Below, in pieces: positions 43,891-57,160 of a stretch of 64,000 nt of DNA (positions are counted from its first letter, which is position 1; the number at the start of each line of letters is the position of its first letter). The DNA lies in NCBI GenBank assembly GCA_020747065.1, contig JAGMVK010000004.1, positions 558,001 to 622,000 on the forward strand. The letters are read 5' to 3'. The notes under the pieces are model-generated. The model saw nothing but the letters and a program-made list of their open reading frames with translations. It was not told the DNA's origin and made no database searches. This DNA is from Cadophora sp. MPI-SDFR-AT-0126. Its lineage: Eukaryota; Ascomycota; Leotiomycetes; Helotiales; Ploettnerulaceae. Made by a program: the position numbers and the translations under genes.

Positions 43891-45368
43891 TCAGTAATAG
43901 CTACCACTGCCAGCATAGTCATTTTTGGTCCCTGGGAAGGCACCAACCGGATCCTGCTGTTGATTCTCATCGTCTGAACTAGCTTCGCTTCCGTAATCAT
44001 CGGCTCGGTCTGGAGGTGCTCTCATGTTCTCCAATATCGAATTATCTAGAGTTGGTGAATTCCATGGCGTCAACGTGTATATCTCTCGCCCTGATGGCAT
44101 TGATGCTACGAGTGGGCCTGAAGGAGGGATCGCTTGGGTGTTGATCTGAAAGAATTAGCTTCTTTCTATCATTTGATGGGAAAACTCACAGTATCATTCA
44201 TCTTATTCCATTTCTTCTGAAGCATCTCCAGAACTCGGCCTTCTTCAGCCCTGCCAGCATCAGCTCCCCACTGAGCGCCTTTCTCAACCCTCTTATCTTC
44301 CCTCTTCTCCTCCCAACCTTTCTTCATCCTCCCAAAGCTTAGTCCTTTCTTCCCCTCTTCCTTTACGGCAATACCAAGCTCGTTCATACCAGCCGTCAAC
44401 CACGCAATAGCATCTCCCGTCTTCCCCACCATCTCAGCATCGATACCAAAGAATCTACACGCCTTTCCTCTCCCTGTCTTTCTCAAATCCTCCACATACT
44501 TCAACAAATCTCCATCGATCTTGCCTCTGCCTCTCGTAGAGCTCGATTGAAGAAGCGAGGATGCATTCGCCGCATGCTCTGACGCCGCTAGACATAGACG
44601 GGCGAAAAGATGTACTCTGAGCTTGGGAATCTCAGGTGCCATGATCATCCAGTCTCGGTCATTCTGATTCCGGTGCTGAGCCACGATCGCTGGGTACGGA
44701 TCGTCTTTCAAGACAGCGAGAAGGGTGGCTTCGGCTAGAGCTAAAGAGCGGAGGGCGCTAGCTGTAGATTGGGAGATGTCAACACATGGTGGAGATGATG
44801 ATATCTGGTCCGAACGTTTGGGGATGTAATCGTGTACTGAAGCAGCGGCGAGGAGATGCTTGGTCGCCGTCGTGATAGCTAGAGTTCGCTGTTCTGCACT
44901 TGGCGACGCGGTAGCTGATGAGTAGAGGACATGAAGCGAGGAGCGAGATAGTAGTGTGTATGTGTATCCTAGAGTCTGCAAAACAAAGTATATCTCATAT
45001 TCCAGTGATTTGATCTTCACGCGTCCAGTCTCTTGTCCTGGAACCAGGTTGTCAGATAACGTCGGTCTCCATTCTAAGGTTGGCGTAGATTTTAGGACAA
45101 CATCTACTTCTTCCCCTGCAACAGACTGGCTTGCAAGACCATTGTCGATGGCGAGTAAGTAGGGAAGGTAATTGTTCAGAGCCAGAAGCACGGATGAGAG
45201 ATGAGGTGTTTGTTCTGAAGGACTGAGGCGCTTGTGCTTCTTAAGGGTGTCTCTCAAAACGCCTCGATATGTGCTTGCAGCGAGTGGAAGTGAGGGGTGA
45301 GAACTGCTTTCAAAGTATGAAGAGAATGAGAACGAAGATGTAGTCGGAAGAGTAAATGAGAAAGGCAT
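43891..45368 (-). CDS. palC: pH-response regulator protein PalC (BRO1-like domain)
   Basis: Two exons, 45368-44190 and 44145-43891, encode 477 aa. The 44-nt intron has donor GTGAGT, branch CTAAT and phase 0. The start [19 protein letters not shown] corresponds to the conserved beginning of fungal PalC. The upstream in-frame ATG at 45518 would add 50 low-complexity residues (Asn run) and is less likely. The BRO1-like domain follows ([21 protein letters not shown] segment seen here as [14 protein letters not shown], and [22 protein letters not shown]). The C-terminus has the family's [13 protein letters not shown] block and an acidic end. PalC links the PalH/PalI ambient-pH receptor to ESCRT-III (Vps32) at plasma-membrane foci, upstream of PacC processing. 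Confidence 0.9.
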
Positions 45369-45879
45369 GTTAACTTGATTAGTCCTCAGAAGGAAATCGT
45401 TGTTGTTATTGTTGTTGATGCTGGCAGACGGTGGATGAAACGAGAACGGGAAGTCTGTTCCCGTTGAGAGTCCCGACGCAAGCCAAGGACCCCTCATTCC
45501 AGGGAAGGCCCCCGCCATACCCCACTACAAGCGCCAAAACCAGTGAGTGGCTTGAGCTTACAATGCCTGTAATATCCCGACGTCAGATCACCATTTCCGA
45601 CTTCCGCAGAGGAGCTTTTGTAGTTTTATTATCTTGCAACTAGATCAGGAACATTATTCCATATTGCCCAACAATCCGAGCTAATACTCTCAGTACGGCC
45701 TTCATTGACCAGGCAACCTTGAGCGAAAGAGCAGTTTACTGTATTATTATATCGATCCAGCCTTCGCTGAATATCGCATTTCACAGGAACCACGTCGATA
45801 GAGATAGGAAGCCTTCAGGCACTGGGACATGCATACATACTTCAGCACACCCATTTCTCGAATCTGAAAGCCTTCCGAG
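45369..45879. promoter_or_regulatory. Shared divergent promoter palC / SSN8
   Basis: About 510 bp between start codons. A GCCAAG hexamer (PacC-type GCCARG core) occurs at 45482-45487 on the plus strand, but a single hexamer is weak evidence. Confidence 0.35.
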
Positions 45880-46887
45880 ATGGCTGCGAACTACTGGGAA
45901 TCAACACAGCGGCGGCACTGGCAGTTTACACGCCAGCAGCTGGAGGACATGCGCAAGAAATTGGAAGAGGAGGATCAAAACCTGGTGAAGATGTATCCTC
46001 TCCCCGAAATCAGGCATCAAAGCATATACTTCAATCAACGTAAGTCTCCTCAAGGCATGAATTAAACCCGACTAATCTGTATCTGCTACAGAGATTGCTA
46101 GACTGGGAAAACGACTTGGTGTCCGCCAACAAGCGATGGTCACTGCCCAACTATACATCCGTCGTTTTTATTTGAAGGTGGAAATCAGACGAACAAATCC
46201 ATACCTAGTGATCGCTACCGCAGTATATCTAGCTTGTAAGATGGAGGAATGTCCGCATCATATCAGGCTGGTGGTCAGCGAGGGTCGGTCACTTTGGCCA
46301 GGCACGTCTCACTCCACACGTATGAATTCCAGCACTAACTGTTCACCGCAGATTTCTTCAGCAGTGATACGTCAAAACTGGGAGAGTGCGAATTCTTTCT
46401 CATATCAGAGATGAGCTCTCAGATGATTGTCCATCACCCATACCGGAGTCTCACTTCACTACAAGGCATCTTCTCCCTCACTCAAGAAGAATCGGCTCTA
46501 GCTTGGTCAATCATCAATGATCACTACATGACTGACCTGCCTCTTCTATTCGCACCGCACATAATTGCCATTACATCAATCCTTCTTGCCCTTGTACTTC
46601 GTCCCAACACAACCGGAGTTCAATCCGCAAGTGGCTCAGCGAGTAACATGGCAAGTGCGGCACAATCGGCACTCAGCTCAGTAGGCAACGAAAAGCAAGG
46701 TGGAGGACCACGGTCCAAAGTCCAAAAGCTTGCCAATTGGCTTGCTGAGAGCAATATCAACATTGAGAATATGGTTGATTGCACGCAAGAGATCATTTCG
46801 TTCTATGAAGTTCAAGAACAGTACAATGAAAAGCTTACAAGAGAGCAGATCAACCGGTTCGTGAAAGCACGCGGGTTAGACAAATGA
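45880..46887 (+). CDS. SSN8: Cyclin C, RNA polymerase II Mediator CDK-module subunit
   Basis: Three exons, 45880-46039, 46092-46301 and 46352-46887, encode 301 aa. The first is [14 protein letters not shown], the classic cyclin C N-terminus. Cyclin box 1 ([54 protein letters not shown]) and box 2 ([16 protein letters not shown]) follow. The second junction restores [26 protein letters not shown] only with a GC donor (AG|GCACGT) at 46302, implying a 50-nt GC-AG intron. The next GT donors break the frame or delete the conserved RSLWP. Cyclin C pairs with Cdk8/Ssn3 in Mediator to repress or tune transcription. A nonconserved Ser/Ala-rich loop lies at about 215-240. Confidence 0.9.
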
Positions 46888-47607
46888 TAGGCTCAACGGG
46901 AACTTCTTTGGAAGAAGTTGAGCCTGATGATGGAAGAACATGAAAATGACGAAGAATTTCATGGTCTGCCACAAGAAACCAAGTATCTCGCAACCTCAAA
47001 GGTCGCATAACGGGCAGGGCCAAGTCTCGATGAGCATACAAGAAAATCCGCCAAGGCAATCCGCTTAAACCTGGAAGCCATCTCGGCATGGTCAGAAAGC
47101 TTATGGAGAAGAGATTCTGGAGAAGCAGTACGTCTTTACATAAAGAGCTACTAAGATGGTAATGCAACTTTGGACTAGCGCTGTGACGCCTTATTTTGAA
47201 ACTGAGAGCGTGTGCCTGGAAATTGAATATTGTACCTTCAAAGGAGGTGACCTGATGATAATCAAAAAATTATTATCAACAATAGTAGGAGCTATTTGAG
47301 GCTGAGCACCGGCTCAGGTTGTTTTGCTTTGGTGACTGTTCCTGTTCTCATTTCATAGGTCCTGCGGAGGTAAATTAATCTTAGAGCCAAGTCAGGTGGA
47401 ACATCGATACTTTTCCAAAATGAATCAGAAGTATCCTCTCAAAAATCGAACTATGTTTTCATCACTGATAGCTCCGAGCGGTACTGTACAGTAGCTTGGC
47501 GTGTATGGGTAGGTTCGATAAGATAAGACTAGCTCCAAGTCGCCGATAAAGGGAAAAAAAGTTCATCTCAACTTTCCTCCCAATACGATAACTTCTGACA
47601 ATCAATT
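46888..47607. other. Intergenic spacer SSN8 - DBP8
   Basis: About 720 bp. A minus-strand frame at 46850-47167 overlaps the SSN8 3' end and resembles nothing known. No RNA gene is recognised. Confidence 0.45.
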
Positions 47608-49253
47608 ATGGCTCCACCTAAGATTAAGAGGCCATATGTACCTACCATACAAACGGAGGACGATACCTCGGACTCGGAATCCTCTGAATCACAATCTGAG
47701 AACCAATCCGACAACTCTTCTGGTTCCGAATCCGATTCTCTCGACAGCGACACCTCGCGGAAACGCAGAAAAATTGCCCCAATCGAAGACGATGCTCTTC
47801 CAATCGTGGCAGTAGCAGCTCCATCTCGATTCAAAGCGAAATCTCAGAATGATGCGGTGTTAAAGAAGGCGGCCGAAAGTGGCATTTCTGTTCCAATTGA
47901 CCACCAGACTAGCTTTGCTGCTCTGAACGTCAAGCCGTGGTTAGTGGGAGCCCTGGAAGCAATGGCTATCAAGAGACCGACGGGCATTCAGAAGGGATGT
48001 ATCCCGGAGATACTCAAGGGGAGAGATTGTATAGGAGGAAGTAGGACTGGTTCAGGAAAGACGGTGGCTTTTGCTGTGCCAATTCTACAGACTTGGGCGG
48101 AGGATCCTTTTGGAATCTTCGCCGTCATACTGACTCCTACGAGGTGAGAGATCTTCTTACATTGGCGAGTACTCTGGCTGATCTGGTCAGGGAACTTGCT
48201 CTGCAGATATTCGAGCAAATCAAAGCCATCTCTTCGCCTCAGCAATTGAAGGCTATTTTAATTACTGGCGGATCTGATATGCGGCCTCAAGCAACAGCCC
48301 TCGCGCAACGACCACATATTGTGATAGCGACCCCAGGACGGTTGGCCGACCATATACGGACGTCTGGAGAGGATACGATATGTGGTCTGAGACGGGTGCG
48401 AATGGTGGTACTCGACGAAGCCGATCGACTGTTAGCAAGTGGAAGTGTAGGAAGCATGCTGCCAGATGTCGAAGAATGCCTCTCTATTCTCCCGCCACCT
48501 GCAAAGCGCCAGACACTTCTCTTCACAGCAACAATCACACCAGAAGTGCGTGCCCTGAAAGAACTTCCCAGGACCCCGGGCAAACCACCTGTCTTCGTTT
48601 GCGAAGTCGACACGGAGAAATTGGCCATCCCTGCCTCATTGAGGCAGATGCATCTCCAGGTTCCAGTTACCCACCGAGAACACTACCTCCACATGTTTCT
48701 CCTCACGGACGTCAACCTCCCAAAATCAATCATCATTTTCTGTAATCGTACTGCCACGGCAGATTACCTCACGCATCTCCTCCGCCTCCTCGAGCATCGT
48801 GTCACAGCTTTACATTCCAAACTCCCACAACGCCAACGAATCGATAATCTAGGCCGCTTCCGTGCTTCGGCAGCTAGGATTCTGGTCGCCACAGACGTCG
48901 CGGCCAGAGGTCTGGATATCCCTGAGGTTGGCTTGGTAATCAACTATGATATCCCCCGTGATCCAGACGATTATATTCATCGTGTCGGACGAACAGCAAG
49001 AGCGGGTAGGAAGGGTGATGCGGTCACCTTTGTTGGCCAGAGAGACGTACAGCTTGTACAGGCTATCGAAGCTCGTGTTGGACGACAGATGGAGGCTTGG
49101 GAGGAAGAAGGCGTCAATCTAGAGACCCGAGTTATTAGGGAAGCATTGAAACTTGTTGGTGAGAAGAAACGAGAGGCGATGCTTGAGATTGAGGAAGGAA
49201 GAGAAGTCGGAGGAAAGAGGAAGCGAGGGATGCAGAAATTAGGGAAGAAGTGA
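47608..49253 (+). CDS. DBP8: DEAD-box ATP-dependent RNA helicase DBP8 (ribosome biogenesis)
   Basis: Two exons, 47608-48143 and 48191-49253, encode 532 aa. The 47-nt intron splits the PTRELA motif. The N-terminus is acidic and Ser-rich, followed by the Q motif ([11 protein letters not shown]...GIQ), motif [10 protein letters not shown], Ia PTREL, Ib TPGR, motif II DEAD, motif III as TAT (LFTAT instead of SAT), motif [11 protein letters not shown] and motif [13 protein letters not shown]. This helicase of the nucleolus participates in 18S rRNA maturation (40S subunit). The start of motif I differs slightly from the usual AxTGSGKT (SRTGSGKT), which is common in this subfamily. The basic C-terminal tail ([13 protein letters not shown]) fits nucleolar targeting. 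Confidence 0.93.
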
Positions 49254-49968
49254 TGTAGATACCCAATTGCCATTGCCATACCCCATGGAAGAAATTCCAT
49301 GTGAACCTTTCCTGCTCCTCGATGCGGTTCACTATCCTTTCTTTATTTTGGTTTGGATTCTCGGCTAGACCAGAGATGGCCGTGTAACGAGGTCAGCGTA
49401 TTATCTCTGTAGATAATATGTTAGGGTATGGTGCATCTGGCAATCTGGTTAGTAGAGTCTTGCCCTTCCAGACTGACGCAGCGCATCTGGTTATCCTCGT
49501 GTGTTGATTCAATGACGGGCTGAAAATTTTCAATTTTCTGTAATTCGCCCTCGGCTAGGGATACTTACATTCTGCTCCTTGAAGCTTTTCTCTCTTTCTT
49601 CTCTCTCGCAGATCATGTTTGGGCGATTTTGTTTCAAACTGGGGAATCACAAAACTGGCTTGCGATATGTGTTAAGCATCAACACATGCAAATTTGTAAA
49701 AGCTTCACAGTGAAATAATTAGAAGTAATTATTTCTAATTGCTACATTCTCATTACAAGACAATGAGTGTGGCTTCTTCTATTCGAGGTTAAAGCTGGGA
49801 GACTTTCTCGCTGTGAATATCAACAACATCTAAAGAGGACTAGCGCGGCCGAGCTTCAAGCCGCAGTTCAACGCACCTTTTCAACGCCCCGCGTCGCCCA
49901 ACCTGGATTAAACAAACAACCATCTACAAATTACACACCTCTACATCAATACACCAAAACCCTCAATC
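49254..49968. other. Intergenic spacer DBP8 - CUS2 with an AT-rich hairpin
   Basis: About 715 bp, including the inverted repeat 49712-49735. The rest is CUS2 promoter and leader (GC-rich from 49,840). Confidence 0.45.
49712..49735. repeat. Perfect inverted repeat, 9-bp arms, 6-nt loop
   Basis: GAAATAATT at 49712-49720 and AATTATTTC at 49727-49735 enclose AGAAGT, about 235 bp upstream of the CUS2 start. Confidence 0.5.
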
Positions 49969-51149
49969 ATGGAGCAAAGACAACCCCAAGACCTCGAAGC
50001 CCATCCCTTCCCCACGAACCCAGAGGAATTCGATTCCGACGACCGGATTTCCTTTTCGAAGCTCGACAACAAGTTCGTCCTGGTCCAGCCAGACGGCACC
50101 GAATTCGAGTTTGACGATGCGATCAAGCGCTGGATTCCAGTTGTAGATGAAGCTCTACTTGAGGAGCAGCAGAAAGCTTATGTTGTGGCTGGAGTCGACG
50201 AAGCTGAGCCTGTTGATGCGCTGAAGAGGAAGAGGAAGAAGGAATATGTTAATGGTGAAGATGTATGTATATCCAGTGCAGCAAGATCTTGTATTAGTAC
50301 TGATTGATGATATAGGAGGGCGGACGAGCGGCTAAAGCCCCCAAGAAAGCAAAAGCTCCGTTACCACCCCGCCCAAATACAGCAGTCTACGTTACAGGGC
50401 TCCCGCATGATGCCACGGTAGAAGAAGTACATGAGGTGTTCTCGCGCAAATGCGGCGTCATTGCAGAGGAAATCGATAGCGGAAAGCCTAGGATCAAGCT
50501 CTATACAGACGAGAAGGGCGATTTCAAGGGCGACGCATTGATAGTGTTCTTCAAGGCACCCTCGGTACAGATGGCTATCACGCTGTTAGACGATACCGAA
50601 TTCCGATTTGGCGATCGCTCGAGCGGTAGGATGAGGGTACAGGCTGCAGAATCGAGTTATAAGAAAGTGCAACATACGGATGGAGGCGACCAGGCAGCGG
50701 ACAAGAAAAAGACGAGTATGAAGGACAAGCAGAAGATTATCAAGAAGACGCAGAAATTGGATGCGCGATTAGCAGACTGGAGTGATGACGAGCCATCAAG
50801 TATCGTGGAGACCAGTTCGAGGTGGGACAAGGTGGTCATCTTGAAACATATGTTTACGCTAGAGGAACTGGCTGAGGATCCAGCTGCGATACTGGACATC
50901 AAAGAGGATATTCGAGAGGAATGCAGCAAGCTCGGAGAGGTCACGAATGTTGTGCTTTTCGACTTGGAGGAAGAGGGCATTGCGAGTGTACGATATGCGA
51001 ATGCAGAGGCAGCGAAAGCGTGTGTGGGACTTATGGATGGCAGGAGTTTTGCGGGCCAAAAAGTGGTGGCGTATATTTCGGACGGGAAAGAGCAGTTCAA
51101 GAAGTCGAAGAAGAAAATCGACGAGGATGAGGATGCTGCTCATGTATAA
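49969..51149 (+). CDS. CUS2: Splicing factor CUS2 / Tat-SF1 homologue (two RRM domains)
   Basis: Two exons, 49969-50262 and 50316-51149, encode 375 aa (intron 53 nt, GTATGT...ATAG, phase 0). An acidic N-terminus is followed by KFVLVQPDGTEFEFDDAIKRWIPVVDE, seen here as KFVLVQ and KRWIPV, typical of the family. RRM1 starts at NTAVYVTGLPHDATVEEV, with RNP1 KGDALIVFF. A Lys-rich linker leads to the C-terminal UHM-type RRM2 (VVILKHMFTLEELAEDP, GIASVRYANAEAAKACV). Cus2/Tat-SF1/Uhp2 binds Hsh155/SF3b1 and U2 snRNA and helps prespliceosome assembly. The C-terminus is basic then acidic. It acts in the nucleus. Confidence 0.9.
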
Positions 51150-51461
51150 TAGATTACGGTCCTGTTTTTCGGGGGCGTTGGGAAGGGACGTAAGCGAGGA
51201 TACCAAACACCATGATACGAAGCAGCAAGCAGGTCATTCATCAGTGGGAAACACAATAATACTAGGCAGAAAAAAATCATCTGTTTTGATGCATTTCAAG
51301 ATTCATACCATTATGACGGGAATTCACGTCCCAGTTACCGTGTGCGTACAGAGTACGAAATCATTACATAACGCCTCTGCAAATCCAGAACATTCTGCTT
51401 TTGCGGATTGCCCCTCCCATACGCCTGCTCAAATTCAAGATTCAAATGCCCATCGACCATC
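51150..51461. other. Convergent intergenic region CUS2 - GABA transaminase
   Basis: About 310 bp, A/T-rich near 51,260. Nothing is recognised. Confidence 0.45.
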
Positions 51462-53029
51462 CTATGACTTAACAATCTTCTCCATGGCATCCAAGAGAAT
51501 GTCAGCATGGTGCTGCTGGAAGACCAACATAGGTCTCAGTCTCACAGCACGCTCTCCACTTCCACCGATATTAATACCAACACTCTTCGCCTTCTTCAAG
51601 AATTCATCACGTCTCGGGCTGTCGAACGCAATGAACGTTCCCTGTCCCTTTCCTCTCAGGTTCTGGAACTCGCCAGGGTACTGCTTAGCCAGGCTCTCAA
51701 TACCAGCATACAAATAATCCCCAACCTTCGCGGTGTGGTTGACGAGGTCCAGACGCTCAATCTCCTTGATGATAGCACGGAAGAGGAGGGCACGAGCTGG
51801 GTCGCCCATCCAGGTGTTGAATTGGCGGTATGGCTTGTTGGGACGGAGCTCGGGGTTCCCGAAGTAGTAGCCTGCAGTCTGAGCTTTCTTGGAGAATGTC
51901 ACCATGTCGGGAGGTGTATCCAGGTTCCAGTGGTCATGAGCCCAGAACTTGCCGGTTGCACCGACTCCGGTCTGTACCTCATCGACGATCATGAGGACGT
52001 CGTGCTTCTTGGTCAAGGCGCGCAGGCCGCGGAAGAAAGCTGGTGAGGCGTGGTTGTCTCCTCCTTCAGATTGGATAGGCTCGACTACTACTGCGCAAGG
52101 CGGGAGGTGGTGTGTGGTGATGAGGCGCTCGACATCTGCGAGGGCTTCTGCTTCGGCCTTTGCGTTCTCCTCGACGTGGTCTTCAAGAGGGTATTTAAGG
52201 AGTGGGAAGGTAGCTTGTGGCCAGTCGAATGCAGGAATATCGAGCTTATGGATTGGCTTGGAGCGTGTGGTTGAGAGGGAGCCAAAAAGTCGACCATGGA
52301 ATGCGGTCTTGAAGGAGAGAATGGATAGTTGAGGAGCGCCTGGGGATTGGTTTAACATGCTTGAAGTAATATCCTCCTCTGAGAACTCGACGTGTGCTCC
52401 TCCACGCTCGTGCTGTCGGCGCCACATAAATGCCGCCTTATATGCTGTCTCGTTGGCGTCTGATCCGGCCATGGCGGTGAAGACTTGGTCGAGACCTTTG
52501 GGTGCCACCGTCAAGATACCAGTCCTGAGGATGTCGGCCCAGTCGTGTTGGGGGAAGTTTCCAAGAGCTGGACGGTTGATGAGAGCTGAGATCATCTGTT
52601 CGCTGGTGGCAGCTTCGCGAAGGGCTGGATTGCTGTATCCCACTGGAATAGAGGCAATTTGTGCGTAGCTACCCAATTAGCTTTGGTTGCCCTTGTGGGA
52701 GCTGTGGTGACATACACATCCAAGAGCACATTTCCATCTGGGTCCGCAATGTAGTTACCCAAACTCTCTTGGTAGTTGGCCAGCATATTCAAACTCCTGG
52801 TATCAAACACTTTATCCAAGTCCGCAATGGCCGCCTTACTCTTGGGCCCAGGAATTGCCGTCTTGATCGTAGGTCCTGAAGGCTCATTGGGAAAGAATGG
52901 CTGCTCGCCGGAGGGTTCTGAGCTGGTCTTGACAGCTGCCGCAGCTGAGTATGGTCGCTGAGTTCTGAGAGACGGGGTAATGCGGGAGGCAATTGGGCGC
53001 AATCGCGCCGCTGTTCGAAGGGACGACAT
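51462..53029 (-). CDS. gatA: 4-aminobutyrate aminotransferase (GABA transaminase), mitochondrial
   Basis: Two exons, 53029-52716 and 52668-51462, encode 506 aa (intron 47 nt, donor GTATGT, acceptor GGTAG, phase 2). The leader MSSLRTAARLRPIASRITPSLRTQ (cited by its Arg/Ser-rich, acid-free make-up) looks mitochondrial. Class III aminotransferase landmarks are MLANYQESLGNYIADPDGNVLLDV, the cofactor-binding MAGSDANETAYK, FHGR, EPIQSEGGDNHAS and DEVQTGVGATGKFWAH. The PLP lysine lies in TFSKKAQTAGYYF and the substrate Arg region in FNTWMGDPAR. It transfers the amino group of GABA to 2-oxoglutarate, feeding succinate semialdehyde into the TCA cycle. It corresponds to Aspergillus gatA / yeast UGA1; the usual yeast form lacks a long presequence. 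Confidence 0.94.
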
Positions 53030-53822
53030 TGTGGATATTAAAATGACACAAATATCTTTCAATGTTTCTCTCTCTCGGAGTTCAACGAGTGAGAGGGGAG
53101 AATTTCCTTTATGTACATACAGAAGTGGGAGGTGGGGTCGGAGTGGCGCGTTGATAGCTATCCCAACCCCGCAACAAGCCGCGCCCTACAGAGCTCGGCG
53201 CGAGGACGAGGGTTCGCCTTAGCGTTCGCTGCGAAAAACCCAGGGGCGCGTATACCTTCCTAAAGCAGCAAAGTTCTACTGAAGGCATGATGTACTGTTG
53301 TACCAACGATTGGGTCCCATGCTCAAGAAATAATTCAATCTGTTCATATGTATTCGAAACTGTAAGATGTCAAATGGAAGTCCAGATACAAGATCGTATG
53401 AAAATATTTTGGCTGAGTTTGATTGGTCAAAAGTGGTCAAGCGAGTAGAACCCTACATCGAAGCGAATGAAAACAAAAAGAAGCAACTCCGCTCCTTTTT
53501 GGCATGAACAATTTATTTTCAATCCAGAGGAAAGCCTGAAAACAAAGAGTTGTTGCATCTCTTCCTATTTGCAAGGAACTTACGGGCACTGCAGACCAAG
53601 GCAATACTCCCCTAGTTAATTGCTGGCACAAAAGCTCACCGGGGGAGTCTGGATGGTACATGTCGTTAAAATTTACCAGCTTAGAATGAATGCAGACGAA
53701 GCAATTGCCAGTAAAAAAAGATGGTTCCTCTTGTCGGGTAAAGAATTATCAACTAAAGTCAATTCATGAAACTAAACCATCATCTGATCCTCTACTCCAC
53801 AACCCCAATCAACACTTCCTCA
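53030..53822. other. Promoter of GABA transaminase and 3' flank of the beta-propeller gene region
   Basis: About 790 bp. Short minus-strand frames at 53109-53661 show no domain. Nothing else is recognised. Confidence 0.45.
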
Positions 53823-54944
53823 TCACTCGTACAAACCAGTGATATTATATGTCCCAACCTGATTATTCGTAATCCCCGCAAACCATATAGCATCACCGGG
53901 CCCATAATTGATCGCCACATCAACATACGGCGGGATATCCCCAAGAATCCCGGACAGCCCCGTCTTCTGCGCAAACGTCCCCGGCAGTGCAACATAAGTA
54001 AACTTCAACGTATCAGTATCCAGTCTCGACAAAACATCCGCATCGAAAGCACTCAACCATACACCACCATACTTATCAATAGTGTCTTCAGCGCCAAGGA
54101 GAAGTAGTTGGTTGGTGTGGAAGAGCTCGATCTTGTGGGTTGACATGTTGATCCTCCCGATTCCGTTGCCGATGAAGAGAGAAAAGTAGACGTGTCCGTT
54201 TCGCTCGGCGCGGATGACTGCTGGAAATTGTAAGGGCTGCGGGAGGGGATATTCGCTGATCCTTTTCGTCCTGGGATCGAATGTTAGGATTTTGTTACCG
54301 ACGAGCTCGGCGACGTATACAATGCCGTCTGAGGCAACGTAGAGACCGAGAGGCAGAGCTCCGGGCGTGGGGACCTGGTATGCAGTGAATTTCTCATTGG
54401 CGAACGAGAAGAATGAGAATGTGTTCCCGGTTGTTGCGGTTACGTAGATGCCGTCTTTGGCGGTGTAGAGATCGTTGAAGTTGAGGAGATTGCCGAGAGG
54501 GTTGATGGGTGTTGGTTCGAAGATATCGATTTTCTTCGAGCTTGGATTGATGCGAACGAGTTGATTCCTGAGACCATTGGCGGCGTACAAGTTCCCGTCG
54601 GCGCCCTTGCGAATAGCACATGAGAGCGCTGTTCTGTCTGTGACTTTCTTCGGAACACCAGGTAGAGCGATAGGATTTGAATCGAGAGGTGTAGTGAGTG
54701 GAATTGGATACTCGTTTATAGATCCCGTCTCTGGATCGATGCGGAAAATGATGTTGTTGAGGATTCCTTGTCCCCAGAGAGCGCCGTCTGGACCATGCTC
54801 CAGATCGCATGGTCCGGTCAATGGTGTAGGCAGGTCATACAGAGTAAATCGAGAGTCTTCAGGTTGCTCTTGGACGAATGGGGCTGCTAGAACGGAAATA
54901 AGAGGGAGAGCCAATATGGAAGTGAGAAGTCTCGATGTGTACAT
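53823..54944 (-). CDS. Secreted beta-propeller protein, virginiamycin B lyase/SMP-30-like
   Basis: A single exon, 373 aa. The signal peptide is MYTSRLLTSILALPLISVLAA. The mature part contains repeated blade motifs of the Vgb/SGL type (GPCDLEHGPDGALWGQG, ADGNLYAANGLRNQLVRINP, SDGIVYVAELVGNKILTFDPRT, DAIWFAGITNNQVGTY), implying a six- or seven-bladed propeller. Bacterial streptogramin B lyase is the named relative, but fungal secreted members have no proven substrate, so a lactonase or lyase on plant or microbial compounds is only a possibility. I see no clear resistance-type active-site set. It is extracellular; one N-glycosylation site (NIT) sits near the C-terminus. Confidence 0.85.
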   Translation of the reverse strand: MYTSRLLTSILALPLISVLAAPFVQEQPEDSRFTLYDLPTPLTGPCDLEHGPDGALWGQGILNNIIFRIDPETGSINEYPIPLTTPLDSNPIALPGVPKKVTDRTALSCAIRKGADGNLYAANGLRNQLVRINPSSKKIDIFEPTPINPLGNLLNFNDLYTAKDGIYVTATTGNTFSFFSFANEKFTAYQVPTPGALPLGLYVASDGIVYVAELVGNKILTFDPRTKRISEYPLPQPLQFPAVIRAERNGHVYFSLFIGNGIGRINMSTHKIELFHTNQLLLLGAEDTIDKYGGVWLSAFDADVLSRLDTDTLKFTYVALPGTFAQKTGLSGILGDIPPYVDVAINYGPGDAIWFAGITNNQVGTYNITGLYE

Positions 54945-55856
54945 TGCGAAATTGAATGCGATGGCTTAATTAAGAAAGATTGTAAACAGATGAAAACCAT
55001 CTCAGTTTATGTGGGAAGCTCGTACTTTTTATCACTTCTTAAGATAGCTTCAAGACTTAGTGACTGCAATAAAATCGGAGATAAATATAAGGGATTAAAG
55101 CCACAAAGTGCTTCTTCCTCATAAGGAGCGTAGGATGCGAATAATGATGTGCGAATAAGGTCAAGAAACAGACTATGAATGTGTAGAATTAGGTTAGCTT
55201 GAAGCGCCAGATCTACAGTCTAGATCCGAGATTCACGTCATTTTCAAAATTACTCGAAATACTTCGAATGCTAGTTGGACGATCTAACGTGAAGGATATT
55301 CAGAATCAACGTCCTAATTTTCAGCAAACTTCGGCGTGAATTTTGAGACTTCGAGTAGGGAGTATCAGAGCTACTCCACGGCCATGATTGAGGCCGCGTC
55401 TCATCTGCCCCCCTCCAGTATTTCTTCACAATGATCTGTCGTGGTGTCATTATGACAGCCATGATTCATAGACAAAAAGAGCGCTGCCGATCTTGTGCTG
55501 CAGCCCTCCCAATGGTAGAGACATTTCTATTGCGGGGTCTGTTTACTTAGTGTTATCCCCGAGAGTCAACCTCGGCAAACATAGGCGAAAGCTTGCACGT
55601 ACTGCACTTCACTTCACAGCACTTCCTTCTTATGGTCAGAGCCATGAAATGGTTTTCAGAGAGGAAGCTGCATCTACGAAGCTCCAGCGTAGGTGTCAAA
55701 CATAGTTACGCAACATTATTCATTGTTGCCCGAGCCCACCGAGATCATATGTACAGTTTTCCCAAACCAATCAAACACTTTTCGTAAATCCAACCACGGT
55801 ATTGTATTGGAGATATCGCCCCGAAACTCCAAGGATATAGAACAAATGCATCAAGA
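54945..55856. other. Promoter of the secreted propeller gene; 3' flank of DAHP synthase
   Basis: About 910 bp, AT-rich at 54,970-55,330. No convincing gene. Confidence 0.45.

Positions 55857-57160
<1,304 letters not shown>

Noticed and set aside
45369..45518. Upstream in-frame ATG (45518) of palC
   Set aside because: It would add a 50-residue low-complexity leader with an Asn run; the PalC family starts at the downstream [10 protein letters not shown].
47241..47250. AAGGAGGTGA, a Shine-Dalgarno-like string
   Set aside because: The window is clearly eukaryotic nuclear DNA; chance match without meaning.
53823..54944. Reading the propeller protein as an antibiotic-resistance lyase
   Set aside because: Only the fold resembles virginiamycin B lyase; the fungal secreted members have no proven lyase activity, so a function-specific name was not given.
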